From the NCBI GenBank assembly GCA_026692885.1, contig JAPLNJ010000722.1, positions 1 to 16,073 on the forward strand: DNA of 16,073 nucleotides. Reading direction: 5' to 3'. This DNA is from Planctomycetota bacterium. GTDB lineage: Bacteria; Planctomycetota; Planctomycetia; Pirellulales; Pirellulaceae. The notes under the pieces are model-generated. The model made no database searches, was not told where the DNA came from, and worked only from the letters and a program-made list of their open reading frames with translations. A program made the position numbers and the translations under genes. Below, in pieces: positions 6,083 through 13,318 of the stretch (the stretch's first letter is position 1; each line of letters begins with the position of its first letter).

Positions 6083-8305
6083 TTACGGCACCTGCGGCGC
6101 GCGCTGCGCGGGGGCAGGCTGGACGGACGAGACCCAGGCGGGCCGCGGTGGTGTGCGGTCGCTGAAGATCATCGCCGAGAACTGCTCATCGGTCAGCCGG
6201 TCCCCGACCGGCTGCGTGAATTCGTAATAGGTATACAGCGGACCAACGTAGGCCATCACGTCCGCGCCGTTGTCAATCGCAATCACTCCCAACGTCGCGT
6301 GACCGACCCCAACTTCCAATACCCGCCCGCCATTGTTGGTATCGGTATGTACGTCGGCCACCGTCGGCACGAACCGGTCGATATTGTTCGCCGGGTTAGG
6401 ATAGAACAGATCGCAGTACCAACCCGTGTAGAAGGTCTTCGTCACACCCGTTCCTTTGCCACAGACCTCCTTCGTCTCCGTGCGAATGTGGACGGTTTCT
6501 TTCAGGAACGCTTCCTCGGCACTCGTGAACGCCTCGCCCCGCAGCTCTTTCGCAGCCAAAGTTTCCAGGCTCGACAGAAGCTGTGACGTGCGCTGCCAGA
6601 AGACATGCCGGCGAGGTTCGCCGTTGCCGTCGGACAGCCCCCGAATCTCGCCGTGGACGTCTCCGACCCGTTCCGCGAATCGGCGGAGCTGAGCATAGAA
6701 CTCCGGGTAGGGTTCGACGTAGCCCGCGGGGTAATCGCATTCCATCTTCCGCGTCGTGTACGACTGCCGCAGGTTTGCGTACAAAATCCCGATGTCGTGC
6801 CGCAGTTCCGCCCACGAGGCCAACTGCGTCTGCAACTGTTTCTTTCGCCACGCCGGTGAACGCATGACCTGCGGGAAGTACTTGCCCTGGTCTGATCCCT
6901 CCGGCGGCGAGTGCAGCGTTCGCAGCGTCGACAGCCATTGATCGTACAGGGAACGGGTGCTGCTCATCTCGCGGAGGTGCTCATTTACGGCCTGCGTCGC
7001 GGCAGCGAGTTGCGGGTGATAAGCGAAGCGGGCCAGTTCGTCGGCGAGCAATTCGCGGGCATCCCGGTTGCCGAGCGCCGCCATCACGTCGAGGCCGTGA
7101 GGCAGGCTGCGATAGACGTCGTCGCGCCGCGGAACGGAGTCGTAGACCACGTGCGACATGACATAGCTGTCCACGGCGAACACCTGGCCCAGCACCTGGA
7201 ACATGGCGGGCGGTTCGATCGGCGTGCCGAATCTCCCGTCGAAGAGAACTTGCGAGCGGATTCGCCGCCGGCCGAACGTCGCCTGCTCGACGGCCGCGCG
7301 CAACTTGCCTTCCGCCGCCTCCGTCAGGTCAGCCAGCGTGCGCACGCCGGCCTCGTCCATCAGTCGCCGCAACTCGCGCGGCAGCAAGTTGTCGCCAGCC
7401 GCCCCGATCAACAGGTCGATCGCCCGCTCAATTTTTCCCAGCTGCTCCAGCCGGCCGACGGCACTCACGACATCGACGAACAACAGCGCGTTCCGCAGTT
7501 CCCGCAGGCCGTTGGACACCAGGCCGCTATCGGGATGCGGAGGCGAGAGATACCATGCCGTATCGGCCGCGCCCAGCCACATGACACAGCGGTAGTAGTT
7601 CTGAAGTCGCGACGATTTTGTGTAGTGGCCGCGCGGCTTGTAACGCGAAAAGTCCATGGCGCGCTGACCGCCGAAGATGGCGGTTTTCTCACCGAGCAGT
7701 GGATCCTGCATGTGGAGCGAGGCCACGAGTCGCAGCAACTCGGCGACCTCCGTGTCTTGCCCGGCGACCGAGGGTATCGCTTGGCCGGCCAGCAGCGACC
7801 GAGCTACCGCGATGAACAACTCGACGTCCCGGACATTCTGGTCCCATGGCCCAGCGGCCGGCCGGCGGCCCAACTCGGCATGCACGGCGCCGAGCACCTC
7901 TTCGAGTCGCGCAGAGAGCAAGCCTTCCTCCAGTTCGGCGAGCATATTATCGAACGAACGATGCACGATGTGCAGGATCGAGTCGGTCGTGATCAGCACC
8001 GGTAGATCGCGCCCATAGATGTGCCGGTAGGCGGTGCCGAAATTGTAGTCCCGCGCCTGATCGACCGACACAAAGCCTTGCCGACGGAACAGCTCCCACT
8101 CGGCGTCCGTTAGGGCCAGTTGTCCGCGAATGCGGTCCAGGTACTTGGCCTGCAGCGGATCAAAGGTAAGCGACGTCGCCTGGGGCTCGCCCGCGGGGGG
8201 TGGTTTGTCCTCCGCCCGCGTCTGCGGACAACTCAACGCGATGTAACACAGCACCGTCCCCGCGGCAATCTGCATGGGTCTCACAGCACACCTCCCAGGA
8301 TTCAT
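6083..8305 (-). CDS. Exported DUF3160 protein
   Basis: 740 residues from ATG 8305. The start is chosen because it gives a signal peptide with a basic start, MNPGRCAVRP, then MQIAAGTVLCYIALS and a likely site after QTRA. ATG 8275 is an alternative, with GGAGG 14 nt upstream. The frame is open further upstream, but that sequence belongs to a dead hydrolase read in another frame. The N-terminal third has the DUF3160 hallmarks LFRRQGFVSVDQARDYNF, GRDLPVLITTDSILHIVHRS and FDNML. The middle is largely helical, including WLGAADTAWYLSPP and YVMSHVVYDSVPRRDDVYRS. The C-terminal part has VPTVADVHTDTNNGGRVLEV and IDNGADVMAYVGPLYTYYEF. DUF3160 proteins are exported and of unknown function. No neighbour is coupled to it. 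Confidence 0.87.
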   Translation of the reverse strand: MNPGRCAVRPMQIAAGTVLCYIALSCPQTRAEDKPPPAGEPQATSLTFDPLQAKYLDRIRGQLALTDAEWELFRRQGFVSVDQARDYNFGTAYRHIYGRDLPVLITTDSILHIVHRSFDNMLAELEEGLLSARLEEVLGAVHAELGRRPAAGPWDQNVRDVELFIAVARSLLAGQAIPSVAGQDTEVAELLRLVASLHMQDPLLGEKTAIFGGQRAMDFSRYKPRGHYTKSSRLQNYYRCVMWLGAADTAWYLSPPHPDSGLVSNGLRELRNALLFVDVVSAVGRLEQLGKIERAIDLLIGAAGDNLLPRELRRLMDEAGVRTLADLTEAAEGKLRAAVEQATFGRRRIRSQVLFDGRFGTPIEPPAMFQVLGQVFAVDSYVMSHVVYDSVPRRDDVYRSLPHGLDVMAALGNRDARELLADELARFAYHPQLAAATQAVNEHLREMSSTRSLYDQWLSTLRTLHSPPEGSDQGKYFPQVMRSPAWRKKQLQTQLASWAELRHDIGILYANLRQSYTTRKMECDYPAGYVEPYPEFYAQLRRFAERVGDVHGEIRGLSDGNGEPRRHVFWQRTSQLLSSLETLAAKELRGEAFTSAEEAFLKETVHIRTETKEVCGKGTGVTKTFYTGWYCDLFYPNPANNIDRFVPTVADVHTDTNNGGRVLEVGVGHATLGVIAIDNGADVMAYVGPLYTYYEFTQPVGDRLTDEQFSAMIFSDRTPPRPAWVSSVQPAPAQRAPQVP

Positions 8306-8459
8306 GTTGGACATGGTTCCGCGGAAAGCCGCAGCCATGCGGTGGCTGCTACAAGCCTCCCAGAGATAAGGCCCATTGCCCGGCGGATGCCGACAGAGGT
8401 TGGCGGATTTCTCGCCCCGGCGGAAAGATTCTTCAGACGCGTCGTGGCAGCGCTCAACA

Positions 8460-8805
8460 TTAGGATTCAACGTCCACAGCTTGGTGTTTCGCGGCTTCGA
8501 CATCCTCGGCACACGCTGGCCAACGATGCTGGGGAGCGAGGCGATAGTTGATCGTGAACCACGTGAAACCCGCTTTGCTGAGCGGTTCGAACAGCGGCTT
8601 GATGTATACCGCACGCGGTTGGCGGTGACACGTAGCTGAACTCGCAAGAGTTCAGGGAATTGTCGTGAATCCCTGAACTCTTGCGAGTTCAGCTACGTCG
8701 GAAATTGTGCCATCCTCAACCGCGTGCGGTATAGCTCTGCTTGTCCCCCTTCGTGAAGCCACCGCCATGCACCAGGATGCATGTCGGGAGATCCAGGAAG
8801 CACAG
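8460..8805 (-). pseudogene. Alpha/beta hydrolase fragment, split by a MITE
   Basis: Minus-strand sequence 8805-8734 encodes LCFLDLPTCILVHGGGFTKG then DKQS. The HGGGF motif is the oxyanion-hole signature of the carboxylesterase / BD-FAE hydrolases. The 8607-8731 element then interrupts it. Beyond it, 8604-8463 encodes IKPLFEPLSKAGFTWFTINY then RLAPQHRWPACAEDVEAAKH, another standard hydrolase segment (INYRLAP...DVEAA). TAA at 8460-8462 ends the frame. If 8607-8733 is removed the two halves join in frame as GDKQS-Y-IKPLF. The serine, aspartate and histidine catalytic region is missing and the sequence before residue LCFLD is not recognisable, so the gene was already truncated or has decayed further. 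Confidence 0.85.
8607..8731. mobile_element. 125-bp palindromic MITE with TA target duplication
   Basis: Terminal inverted repeats of 15 nt (TACCGCACGCGGTTG at 8607-8621 and its complement at 8717-8731) are flanked by TA at 8605-8606 and 8732-8733. Inside, 8631-8658 and 8670-8697 form a perfect 28-bp inverted repeat around an 11-nt loop. Each of those arms itself contains the palindrome CTGAACTC-GCAA-GAGTTCAG or its complement (8636-8655 and 8673-8692). There is no coding capacity. The TA duplication fits movement by an IS630 / Tc1-mariner-type transposase, none of which is encoded here. Its insertion inside a hydrolase frame that is restored on removal is direct evidence of transposition. 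Confidence 0.85.
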
Positions 8806-9048
8806 ACGGCCTATTCTGGTTCTACCGCATCCATCCGAAGGATTCCGTGGCCGCGAAAGACCGTCCCGTAACGGCGCTGCACGGCCAGGTTGCCGATCTG
8901 TAGCAACGCTCACGAAATACCTTCCTCATTCCAATAAGCCAGCCGTTAATCGCTGGCCGAAGGTTCCGGTTCTGCGAGTTGGATGCCACGGGCTCGCCCC
9001 GTGGAGGCTCACGTTTCTCGCTACACCAGGCGGCCTAACACGCCCCTT

Positions 9049-9101
9049 CCTCCCCCGCCTCGCCCGCGGCGGCTTCGCCGCCGCGGGCGAGGCGGGGGAG
9101 G
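9049..9101. repeat. Perfect 25-bp GC-rich hairpin with TTC loop
   Basis: 9049-9073 (CCTCCCCCGCCTCGCCCGCG then GCGGC) and 9077-9101 are perfect complements, separated only by TTC. The element is almost entirely G and C. A smaller stem, CCACGGG-CTCGC-CCCGTGG, lies about 45 bp to its left (8987-9005), suggesting both belong to one repeat unit. No gene is near enough for it to be a terminator: the closest minus-strand stop is the dead hydrolase far to the left, and no plus-strand gene precedes it. Confidence 0.75.
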
Positions 9102-9155
9102 CGGGAGTGGGCTCCGCGGGTGGGGAGCAAGAAACGGAAGTATCCCCCGGGCAAG

Positions 9156-9173
9156 CCCTCGTCGTTATACACA
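9156..9173 (-). repeat. Dispersed repeat, short inverted copy
   Basis: Read on the minus strand this is TGTGTATAACGACGAGGG, identical over 18 nt to 9302-9319 on the plus strand and differing at one base from 274-291. After the match the minus-strand sequence reads CTTGCCCGGGG where copy B has GCAAGCCGGGG, so the short spacer seems itself inverted. With copy B it frames a segment of about 128 bp. Confidence 0.55.
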
Positions 9174-9300
9174 TCTCGATGATCGGGGCTTGGTAGCAGT
9201 GCTAGCCTCTTCGCAACCTGTTGGCCATATGGAGTTTACGAACTTAGTGTACATGCGTATATTTTTTTACGCAAACGTCTGGCACGCAAGGACTTGCGAC

Positions 9301-9337
9301 TTGTGTATAACGACGAGGGGCAAGCCGGGGGGCATTC
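9301..9337 (+). repeat. Dispersed repeat, copy B
   Basis: This is the 37-nt partner of 273-308 (one substitution, one extra G). A small hairpin, TGCGTA (9254-9259) with TACGCA (9268-9273) and a T-rich loop, lies about 30 bp to the left. Nothing coding is evident in the surrounding 150 bp. Confidence 0.6.
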
Positions 9338-10162
9338 ACCAGTTGCGGCCGTTATTCGCGACACCCCCAGAACAAACGGGGAAGTTATTTCGTGGGCGTT
9401 GCTGCGGCTCTTCGCCCCATCGGCCTGCAGGCCGATCATGCCGCGGAGGATTGGCAGATCGTGCCTGGCACCTGGATTTTCAAGGCCGGGACCAGGACCG
9501 CATGTTGGCAGAAAAGTCCTTCACCACGGTTAACCTGATGGCGCGCCCCGGTGACCTTGCTGCCCCTGCTCCGGCCAGCAAATCCGTCGTGCAGCCCGAA
9601 CATCGCCGAAAATCTGCGCCGGTATTGGATTCCCGTTTGGAAGTGGGTAGAATCGGCGTTCGCGATTGAATGGCTGAATTCGGTGAGCGGACAGGCGACT
9701 TGCGGTCCGTGGTGGCTGTGCCAATAACTGGCCAAAGGCACGGCTTTCCGGCGTTTTGATTTGTGCCATGAGTTTTTGGCACTAACGGATCAAGAGATAG
9801 CCCGTGTCGGCAGTATGCCGAGGGGCTGAGGCGGAAAAGGAAGGATTGCGGAACGGCTGGTTTCGCCGCGTCTACGCAACGTCAGTATGTCGGACCGACG
9901 CGCACGCCCACGCACAGGACGACGGCGTGTAGGCTCTGGCGAGCTGTCGTCAGAATGATGGCGCGACGAGTCCGCAGCTCCGAACCCCTAAGTGCTCAGG
10001 TGGATGTGACCTGAGCGCGCAACCAAGATGCGTCTGGGCCCGCAGGTGGGGGCGACCGACGCGCGCAGCGAAGAGATGTTTCGATGCCACGACAGATTTG
10101 ACCGCGGTGCGCTGACTGGGCACCGGTCTGTGGGGTGGGCGAAGGAATGAAATCGTTGCCGA
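9338..10162. other. Gene-free stretch
   Basis: I find no gene I can support here. Overlapping open frames exist on both strands at about 9430-9780, but none has a ribosome binding site, a signal peptide or a recognisable motif, and they shadow one another. One plus-strand frame around 9436-9485 contains EDWQIVPGTWIFKAGTRT, which looks protein-like and might be a scrap of a secreted-protein gene, but it ends within 20 codons. The only structure noted is the inverted repeat at 9994-10016. About 390 bp separate 9770 from the end of the isoprenoid-synthase-fold gene at 10163. Confidence 0.5.
9994..10016 (-). terminator. Possible hairpin terminator of the 12606-10163 operon
   Basis: GCTCAGGT (9994-10001) and ACCTGAGC (10009-10016) form a perfect 8-bp stem with a 7-nt loop, 146 nt beyond the last stop of the operon on the minus strand. 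The sequence after it on that strand (ACTTAGGGG) lacks a T-tract, so a classical intrinsic terminator is not shown. Confidence 0.25.
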
Positions 10163-11032
10163 TTACGAGTGAGCGTCGGTAGACGCACGCCGCTTCGCGA
10201 GCCATGCCGACCAATTTCGAATCGCGTGCACTCTCAATCGCCAGTGGCCAAACATGATGGCCAACTTAGCAAGAGCTGAAATACCCAACAGTGTGACGCG
10301 GAACGGAAACACATACGGCGACGATGGCAAGCCGCCCTGGTCAGCATACCGCATCGCCGCGTCGGAAGTCAGCGCCAGGGCCTGAGACGGTGACGCGTCG
10401 GCTGTCAGAAAACTCGGCAGTCCGTCGTCTGAGTCTGCCGCGAAGTCCAAGACATCGTCGATGATCTGGCAGAGCATCACGATTCGGTACAGCGTTTCGA
10501 GGTCTTCATCGCGGTATGTCGCCTGGATGCCGTCCTCGATCGTCAAGTTCTCCAGAGCCGTCGCGGCGATCATTCCCAGCGACAGTCGGATGACTGATTC
10601 CCGATATGCTTGAGCCTTCCTATGCTGCCGAGTGTCGCCACCGGGCGAAGGACGTCGGTTCTCAAGGTCGCGCAACCGGCTCACGTATTCGTTTACCGCC
10701 ACGCTGGTTCGAGATCTATCGAGTAGCCGCCGGGTTGCCCGGTATTCCTGACGTGAAACACGTTTGCCGTCGAAGAAGTCATTCGCGCAGGCGCCGAAAT
10801 CGAGTAGCGACGCCAGGGTCTGCAACGTGTCTGCTGACAGCCGCCGCGAATTCCGTAGTACGTGGACGGTGTCGAATGCCATCAGGCACAGGACGCGCAG
10901 CGGAGTCTTCGGTCGGCTGGAAACGAACAACGGCAGCCCGCGCAAGAAGCTGATCATGGCGGCCAGGCTCGCCGCGAGGCGGCCGGGCCGAGGCTCGGTC
11001 TTTTCAAGGTCGCATTTGATCAGAGAAGCCAT
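10163..11032 (-). CDS. Isoprenoid-synthase-fold protein (DDxxD)
   Basis: 289 residues from ATG 11032, with AAGGA (11040-11044) 7 nt upstream. Largely helical. QIIDDVLDF (residues 189-197; Asp192, Asp193, Asp196) matches the second aspartate-rich DDxxD motif of trans-polyprenyl diphosphate synthases and related class I terpenoid synthases, which bind Mg-diphosphate. ANDFFDGKRVSRQEY (Asn84, Asp85, Asp88) lies where the first aspartate-rich motif would be, but has NDxxD rather than DDxxD. GLPSFLTADASPSQAL after the second motif resembles the 'G.p' turn of such enzymes. The C-terminal 45 residues form a basic, hydrophobic tail (FRVTLLGISALAKLAIMFGH) that may sit on the membrane. It is last in a three-gene operon, 27 nt after the phosphoesterase. 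A prenyl or terpene substrate is inferred; it may also be a non-catalytic member of the fold. Confidence 0.65.
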   Translation of the reverse strand: MASLIKCDLEKTEPRPGRLAASLAAMISFLRGLPLFVSSRPKTPLRVLCLMAFDTVHVLRNSRRLSADTLQTLASLLDFGACANDFFDGKRVSRQEYRATRRLLDRSRTSVAVNEYVSRLRDLENRRPSPGGDTRQHRKAQAYRESVIRLSLGMIAATALENLTIEDGIQATYRDEDLETLYRIVMLCQIIDDVLDFAADSDDGLPSFLTADASPSQALALTSDAAMRYADQGGLPSSPYVFPFRVTLLGISALAKLAIMFGHWRLRVHAIRNWSAWLAKRRASTDAHS

Positions 11033-11059
11033 CGGTCCGTCCTTTCCTCTCAATGCGCG

Positions 11060-11767
11060 TCAGACGTAGCACAGAACGACTTCGCGAGGACACCGCCAGC
11101 GAATCGGCACAAGATCGCTGACGCCGCGGCTCACGACCAGACGCGTTGGGCCGAATTGATGGCTCAAGTAGTTGTACGGGTAGAAAACTGCTCCCGGAAA
11201 CAAGCGGTCGCGGAACTGGAACGCAACGAACTGGCAGCCATGCAGGTGCCCGGCGAGAACGAGGTCATAACCGACGCGCCGCTTCGTCTTCCAGATCCGC
11301 GGATTGTGCGCGCAGAGCACTCGAACGTCACCGGTTGGCTGGGCAGCAAAGTCGGGACCGAACACCGAAATCACGCGAGAACCGTGCCAGACGTCGCCGC
11401 CGCCGTCATGAATCCATGCCCCGCCACCGTTCACAACCGCGTCGCGTACTCGGCTGGTGCCGACGCGGTTGTCGTGGTTTCCACCGACCGCGAGCACCGG
11501 CCCGAATCTGCCAAGCTGTTCGACCATCGCTCGCAGGCTACCCAGTTCGGATGAGCTATCAACCAAATCGCCTCCGAGGAGCACGGCATTCGCGTCGCAG
11601 CGGCGCACGGCGTCAACCACCTGTGTCGCGAGGTGGCCGGATCTGCCGCCATGCAGGTGGATATCGCTGACGTACATCAAACGGCACGCGCTGGGACACG
11701 ACGAAAGCCGCTCCTCACGAACATGCAACGGCGCGTGAAATCCGATTTCCAGCCTACCGGCCAGCAT
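11060..11767 (-). CDS. Calcineurin-like metallophosphoesterase
   Basis: 235 residues from ATG 11767. AGGAG (11776-11780) lies 8 nt upstream and overlaps the stop codon of the preceding kinase-like gene, which argues for coupled translation. All five metal-ligand blocks of the family are intact: SDIH (34-37), GGDLVD (65-70), GNHD (96-99), a single His in CAHNP (154) and GHLHG (173-177). The enzyme should bind two metal ions and hydrolyse a phosphoester. The last part, FYPYNYLSHQFGPTRLVVSR then GVSD, resembles the C-terminus of the YkuE/YaeI-type branch, whose members act on lipid or nucleotide phosphates at the membrane. There is no signal peptide or clear membrane helix. Its position between a kinase fold and an isoprenoid-synthase fold suggests a phosphorylated lipid or isoprenoid substrate (inference). 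Confidence 0.88.
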   Translation of the reverse strand: MLAGRLEIGFHAPLHVREERLSSCPSACRLMYVSDIHLHGGRSGHLATQVVDAVRRCDANAVLLGGDLVDSSSELGSLRAMVEQLGRFGPVLAVGGNHDNRVGTSRVRDAVVNGGGAWIHDGGGDVWHGSRVISVFGPDFAAQPTGDVRVLCAHNPRIWKTKRRVGYDLVLAGHLHGCQFVAFQFRDRLFPGAVFYPYNYLSHQFGPTRLVVSRGVSDLVPIRWRCPREVVLCYV

Positions 11768-11778
11768 AGCCTCTTCTC

Positions 11779-12606
11779 CTAGCAGACACGCTGCGATACG
11801 GTTGCCTCGCAACCGAACTGTGTTGCGTCTGGGACCAGTTGACGGATCGTTTCCCGGAGAATCCGTAGTCGTGGCGCGATTTCACCATCCGGCCGGCAGT
11901 TTGTTCGCGTATGCCACAGAATCTTCGCGAAACCGCGCGGGACAGCCAGTTGCCCCACCAGTTCGTTCAGCAGATGTGCCTCGCCGTACTCTTTGAGAAA
12001 CGCCGTGGCCAGCGGACGCCATGCCTCACCCGGTACGGCGATCAGTTCCAGCAGGAGCACATTCAGGTCGTCGGCGTGCCGACGGTTTTCGTCGATCCCA
12101 AGCTTGTGGCGCGTGTCGAAGTCAATCAAGAACGCACAGTCCGTTTCGCCGTCGTACAGAATGTTGTCGAGATGCAGATCCCCGTGAGACCAACCGGCGC
12201 GGAAGAAACAGCACTGCATGCGGTGAGCCCGCCGCAGCTCCCGTGCCGCTGCGACGAACGCATCGAGGCACGAGCCGCTCTGTTGCAGCAGTCGTCGCAG
12301 ACTCGTGCCGGGCATCGCCGGCACCCACACGCAAGGACCCGGGTCCGCGGGCACTTGGGGGCGGTCGGCATACAGCAGCCCGATGCAGTGTTGCTCCCAC
12401 GCCACCCATGCACGCGTCCGGACAAACATCTGGACGCCGCTCTGTGCAATCGCGAGAAATCCATTTCCGGCCACGATCACCACACTGCCACAACAACGGC
12501 GTCGCTTGATGATCACAGGCACGCCGTCGCGGTCACACCGCTCGACACGATTCACACGAATACGCGACATGAGCCAGGCAATCAACCGTAGCAGCAGTTC
12601 GATCAT
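11779..12606 (-). CDS. Kinase-fold protein, lipopolysaccharide-kinase-like
   Basis: 275 residues from ATG 12606. No good ribosome binding site is visible. The frame is open 40 codons further but only from a TTG, and that stretch is unlike the family. VIIKRR (Lys34) fits the ATP-binding lysine. WSHGDLHLDNILYD (HGDLHLDN at 141-148) is the catalytic loop with the base Asp143 and the metal-binding Asn148. LIDFDTRHKLG (Asp162 or Asp164) replaces DFG. RRHADDLNVLLLEL matches the next helix. These features place it with the RIO / InaA / KdkA / aminoglycoside-kinase-like group, small kinases that act on sugars, lipids or proteins. No glycine-rich loop is evident. It is the first gene of an operon, ending 11 nt before the phosphoesterase start. 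Confidence 0.8.
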   Translation of the reverse strand: MIELLLRLIAWLMSRIRVNRVERCDRDGVPVIIKRRRCCGSVVIVAGNGFLAIAQSGVQMFVRTRAWVAWEQHCIGLLYADRPQVPADPGPCVWVPAMPGTSLRRLLQQSGSCLDAFVAAARELRRAHRMQCCFFRAGWSHGDLHLDNILYDGETDCAFLIDFDTRHKLGIDENRRHADDLNVLLLELIAVPGEAWRPLATAFLKEYGEAHLLNELVGQLAVPRGFAKILWHTRTNCRPDGEIAPRLRILRETIRQLVPDATQFGCEATVSQRVC

Positions 12607-13145
12607 GAAAGGGTGTTTTGCCGTTTCCGTTTCCGAACTGAGAAGCCGGTGTACTTGACCGTACAAAGTAACATCGCTAATCCCGACGGGAAAGGCCCGA
12701 ACAGGGCCGATGACGTGGTTTGCCAAGGAGAACGACAGAAGCCTTTTGCCATGCCGAGAGGCTCACCGTAGCGATTTCTAGCGGTTCCGAAGCTTGCGCG
12801 AGTAGGTCTGGCAGACCCAAGCACGTTGCGGTGTGTCGCGAATCGGATTCGCGGGGTCCGCTGGAGTCCATCGGGGCGCGCTGTCAAAACGATTACGATC
12901 ACGATCTGGCTTGCGTGTGATTGACGCTTAGGGGGTATTTCGACTGACGCACGGCCCCAACCAACGTATGGCCGAGGCGAGACACGCCGAAAAACGACCG
13001 TTAAGGGCACGGCCTTGACTGGGCACGTTCTTTGGCTAACTCGATTCGATCAGCTCCCGCCGGAGCCGTGAAGTGTGGGCTGCTCGCGCGCCTCGGTCAC
13101 ATCGACCAACGCAGCCACCGGCTTCCCGTCACTGCCATGCGTAAG
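12607..13145. other. Intergenic stretch with small palindromes and a possible coding tail
   Basis: No intact gene is supported. Structures seen are GGCCC-gaaca-GGGCC (12694-12708), which read on the minus strand is followed by TTT and lies about 88 nt before the kinase-like start, so it could be a leader hairpin. Others are GGTCTG-G-CAGACC (12805-12817), an operator-like dyad, and CGCGAAT-cgg-ATTCGCG (12837-12853). At 13145-13050 on the minus strand a high-GC frame reads LTHGSDGKPVAALVDVTEAR then EQPTLHGSGGS before TGA. It looks protein-like but has no start of its own and may be the tail of a gene cut by the repeat at 13146. Confidence 0.4.
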
Positions 13146-13254
13146 GCGAGCGGCAGGAAATAACTTACCCGCAGGTTGGCCTTCCCGGGCCAATCGGGAC
13201 GGTCTTGGAAGACCATCCGACATTGAGTTGGGTAAACTATTTCCCGCCGCTCGC
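13146..13254. repeat. Cloverleaf-like palindromic repeat, 109 bp
   Basis: The outer arms 13146-13170 and 13230-13254 are inverted with 22 of 25 matching (GCGAGCGGC.GGAAATA..TT then ACCC). All three differences are A/G or C/T changes that still permit G-U pairing in RNA. Between them are two further stems, TTGGCC-TTCCCG-GGCCAA (13176-13193) and GGTCTT-GG-AAGACC (13201-13214). The whole unit thus folds as a stem with two side hairpins. It lies 65 bp beyond the stop of the 15802-13319 gene. It is a repeat or structured-RNA candidate of unknown function. Confidence 0.7.
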
Positions 13255-13318
13255 ATAACGGGCGAGCTGTATCAAGGCGGGCGAACGACTTCGTGGGCCT
13301 GCTCTACGCCGCCGCGTC

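Noticed and set aside
6911..8005. Long plus-strand open frame opposite the DUF3160 gene (364 codons)
   Set aside because: It lies wholly antisense to a recognised gene, has no ribosome binding site and has the biased composition typical of shadows in GC-rich DNA.
8306..8647. N-terminal extension of the DUF3160 protein by 114 residues
   Set aside because: The stretch is the dead alpha/beta hydrolase read in a wrong frame. The signal peptide begins at 8305.
9049..9101. GC-rich perfect hairpin as an intrinsic terminator
   Set aside because: No T-tract on either strand and no gene ends nearby on the proper strand.
9436..9782. Overlapping open frames on both strands around 9430-9780 as genes
   Set aside because: No ribosome binding site, motif or signal peptide, and three minus frames overlap one another. 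At most a scrap of a degraded gene.
12603..13010. Minus-strand 135-codon frame upstream of the kinase-like gene
   Set aside because: It overlaps the start of the kinase-like gene in another frame, has no ribosome binding site and no recognisable motif.
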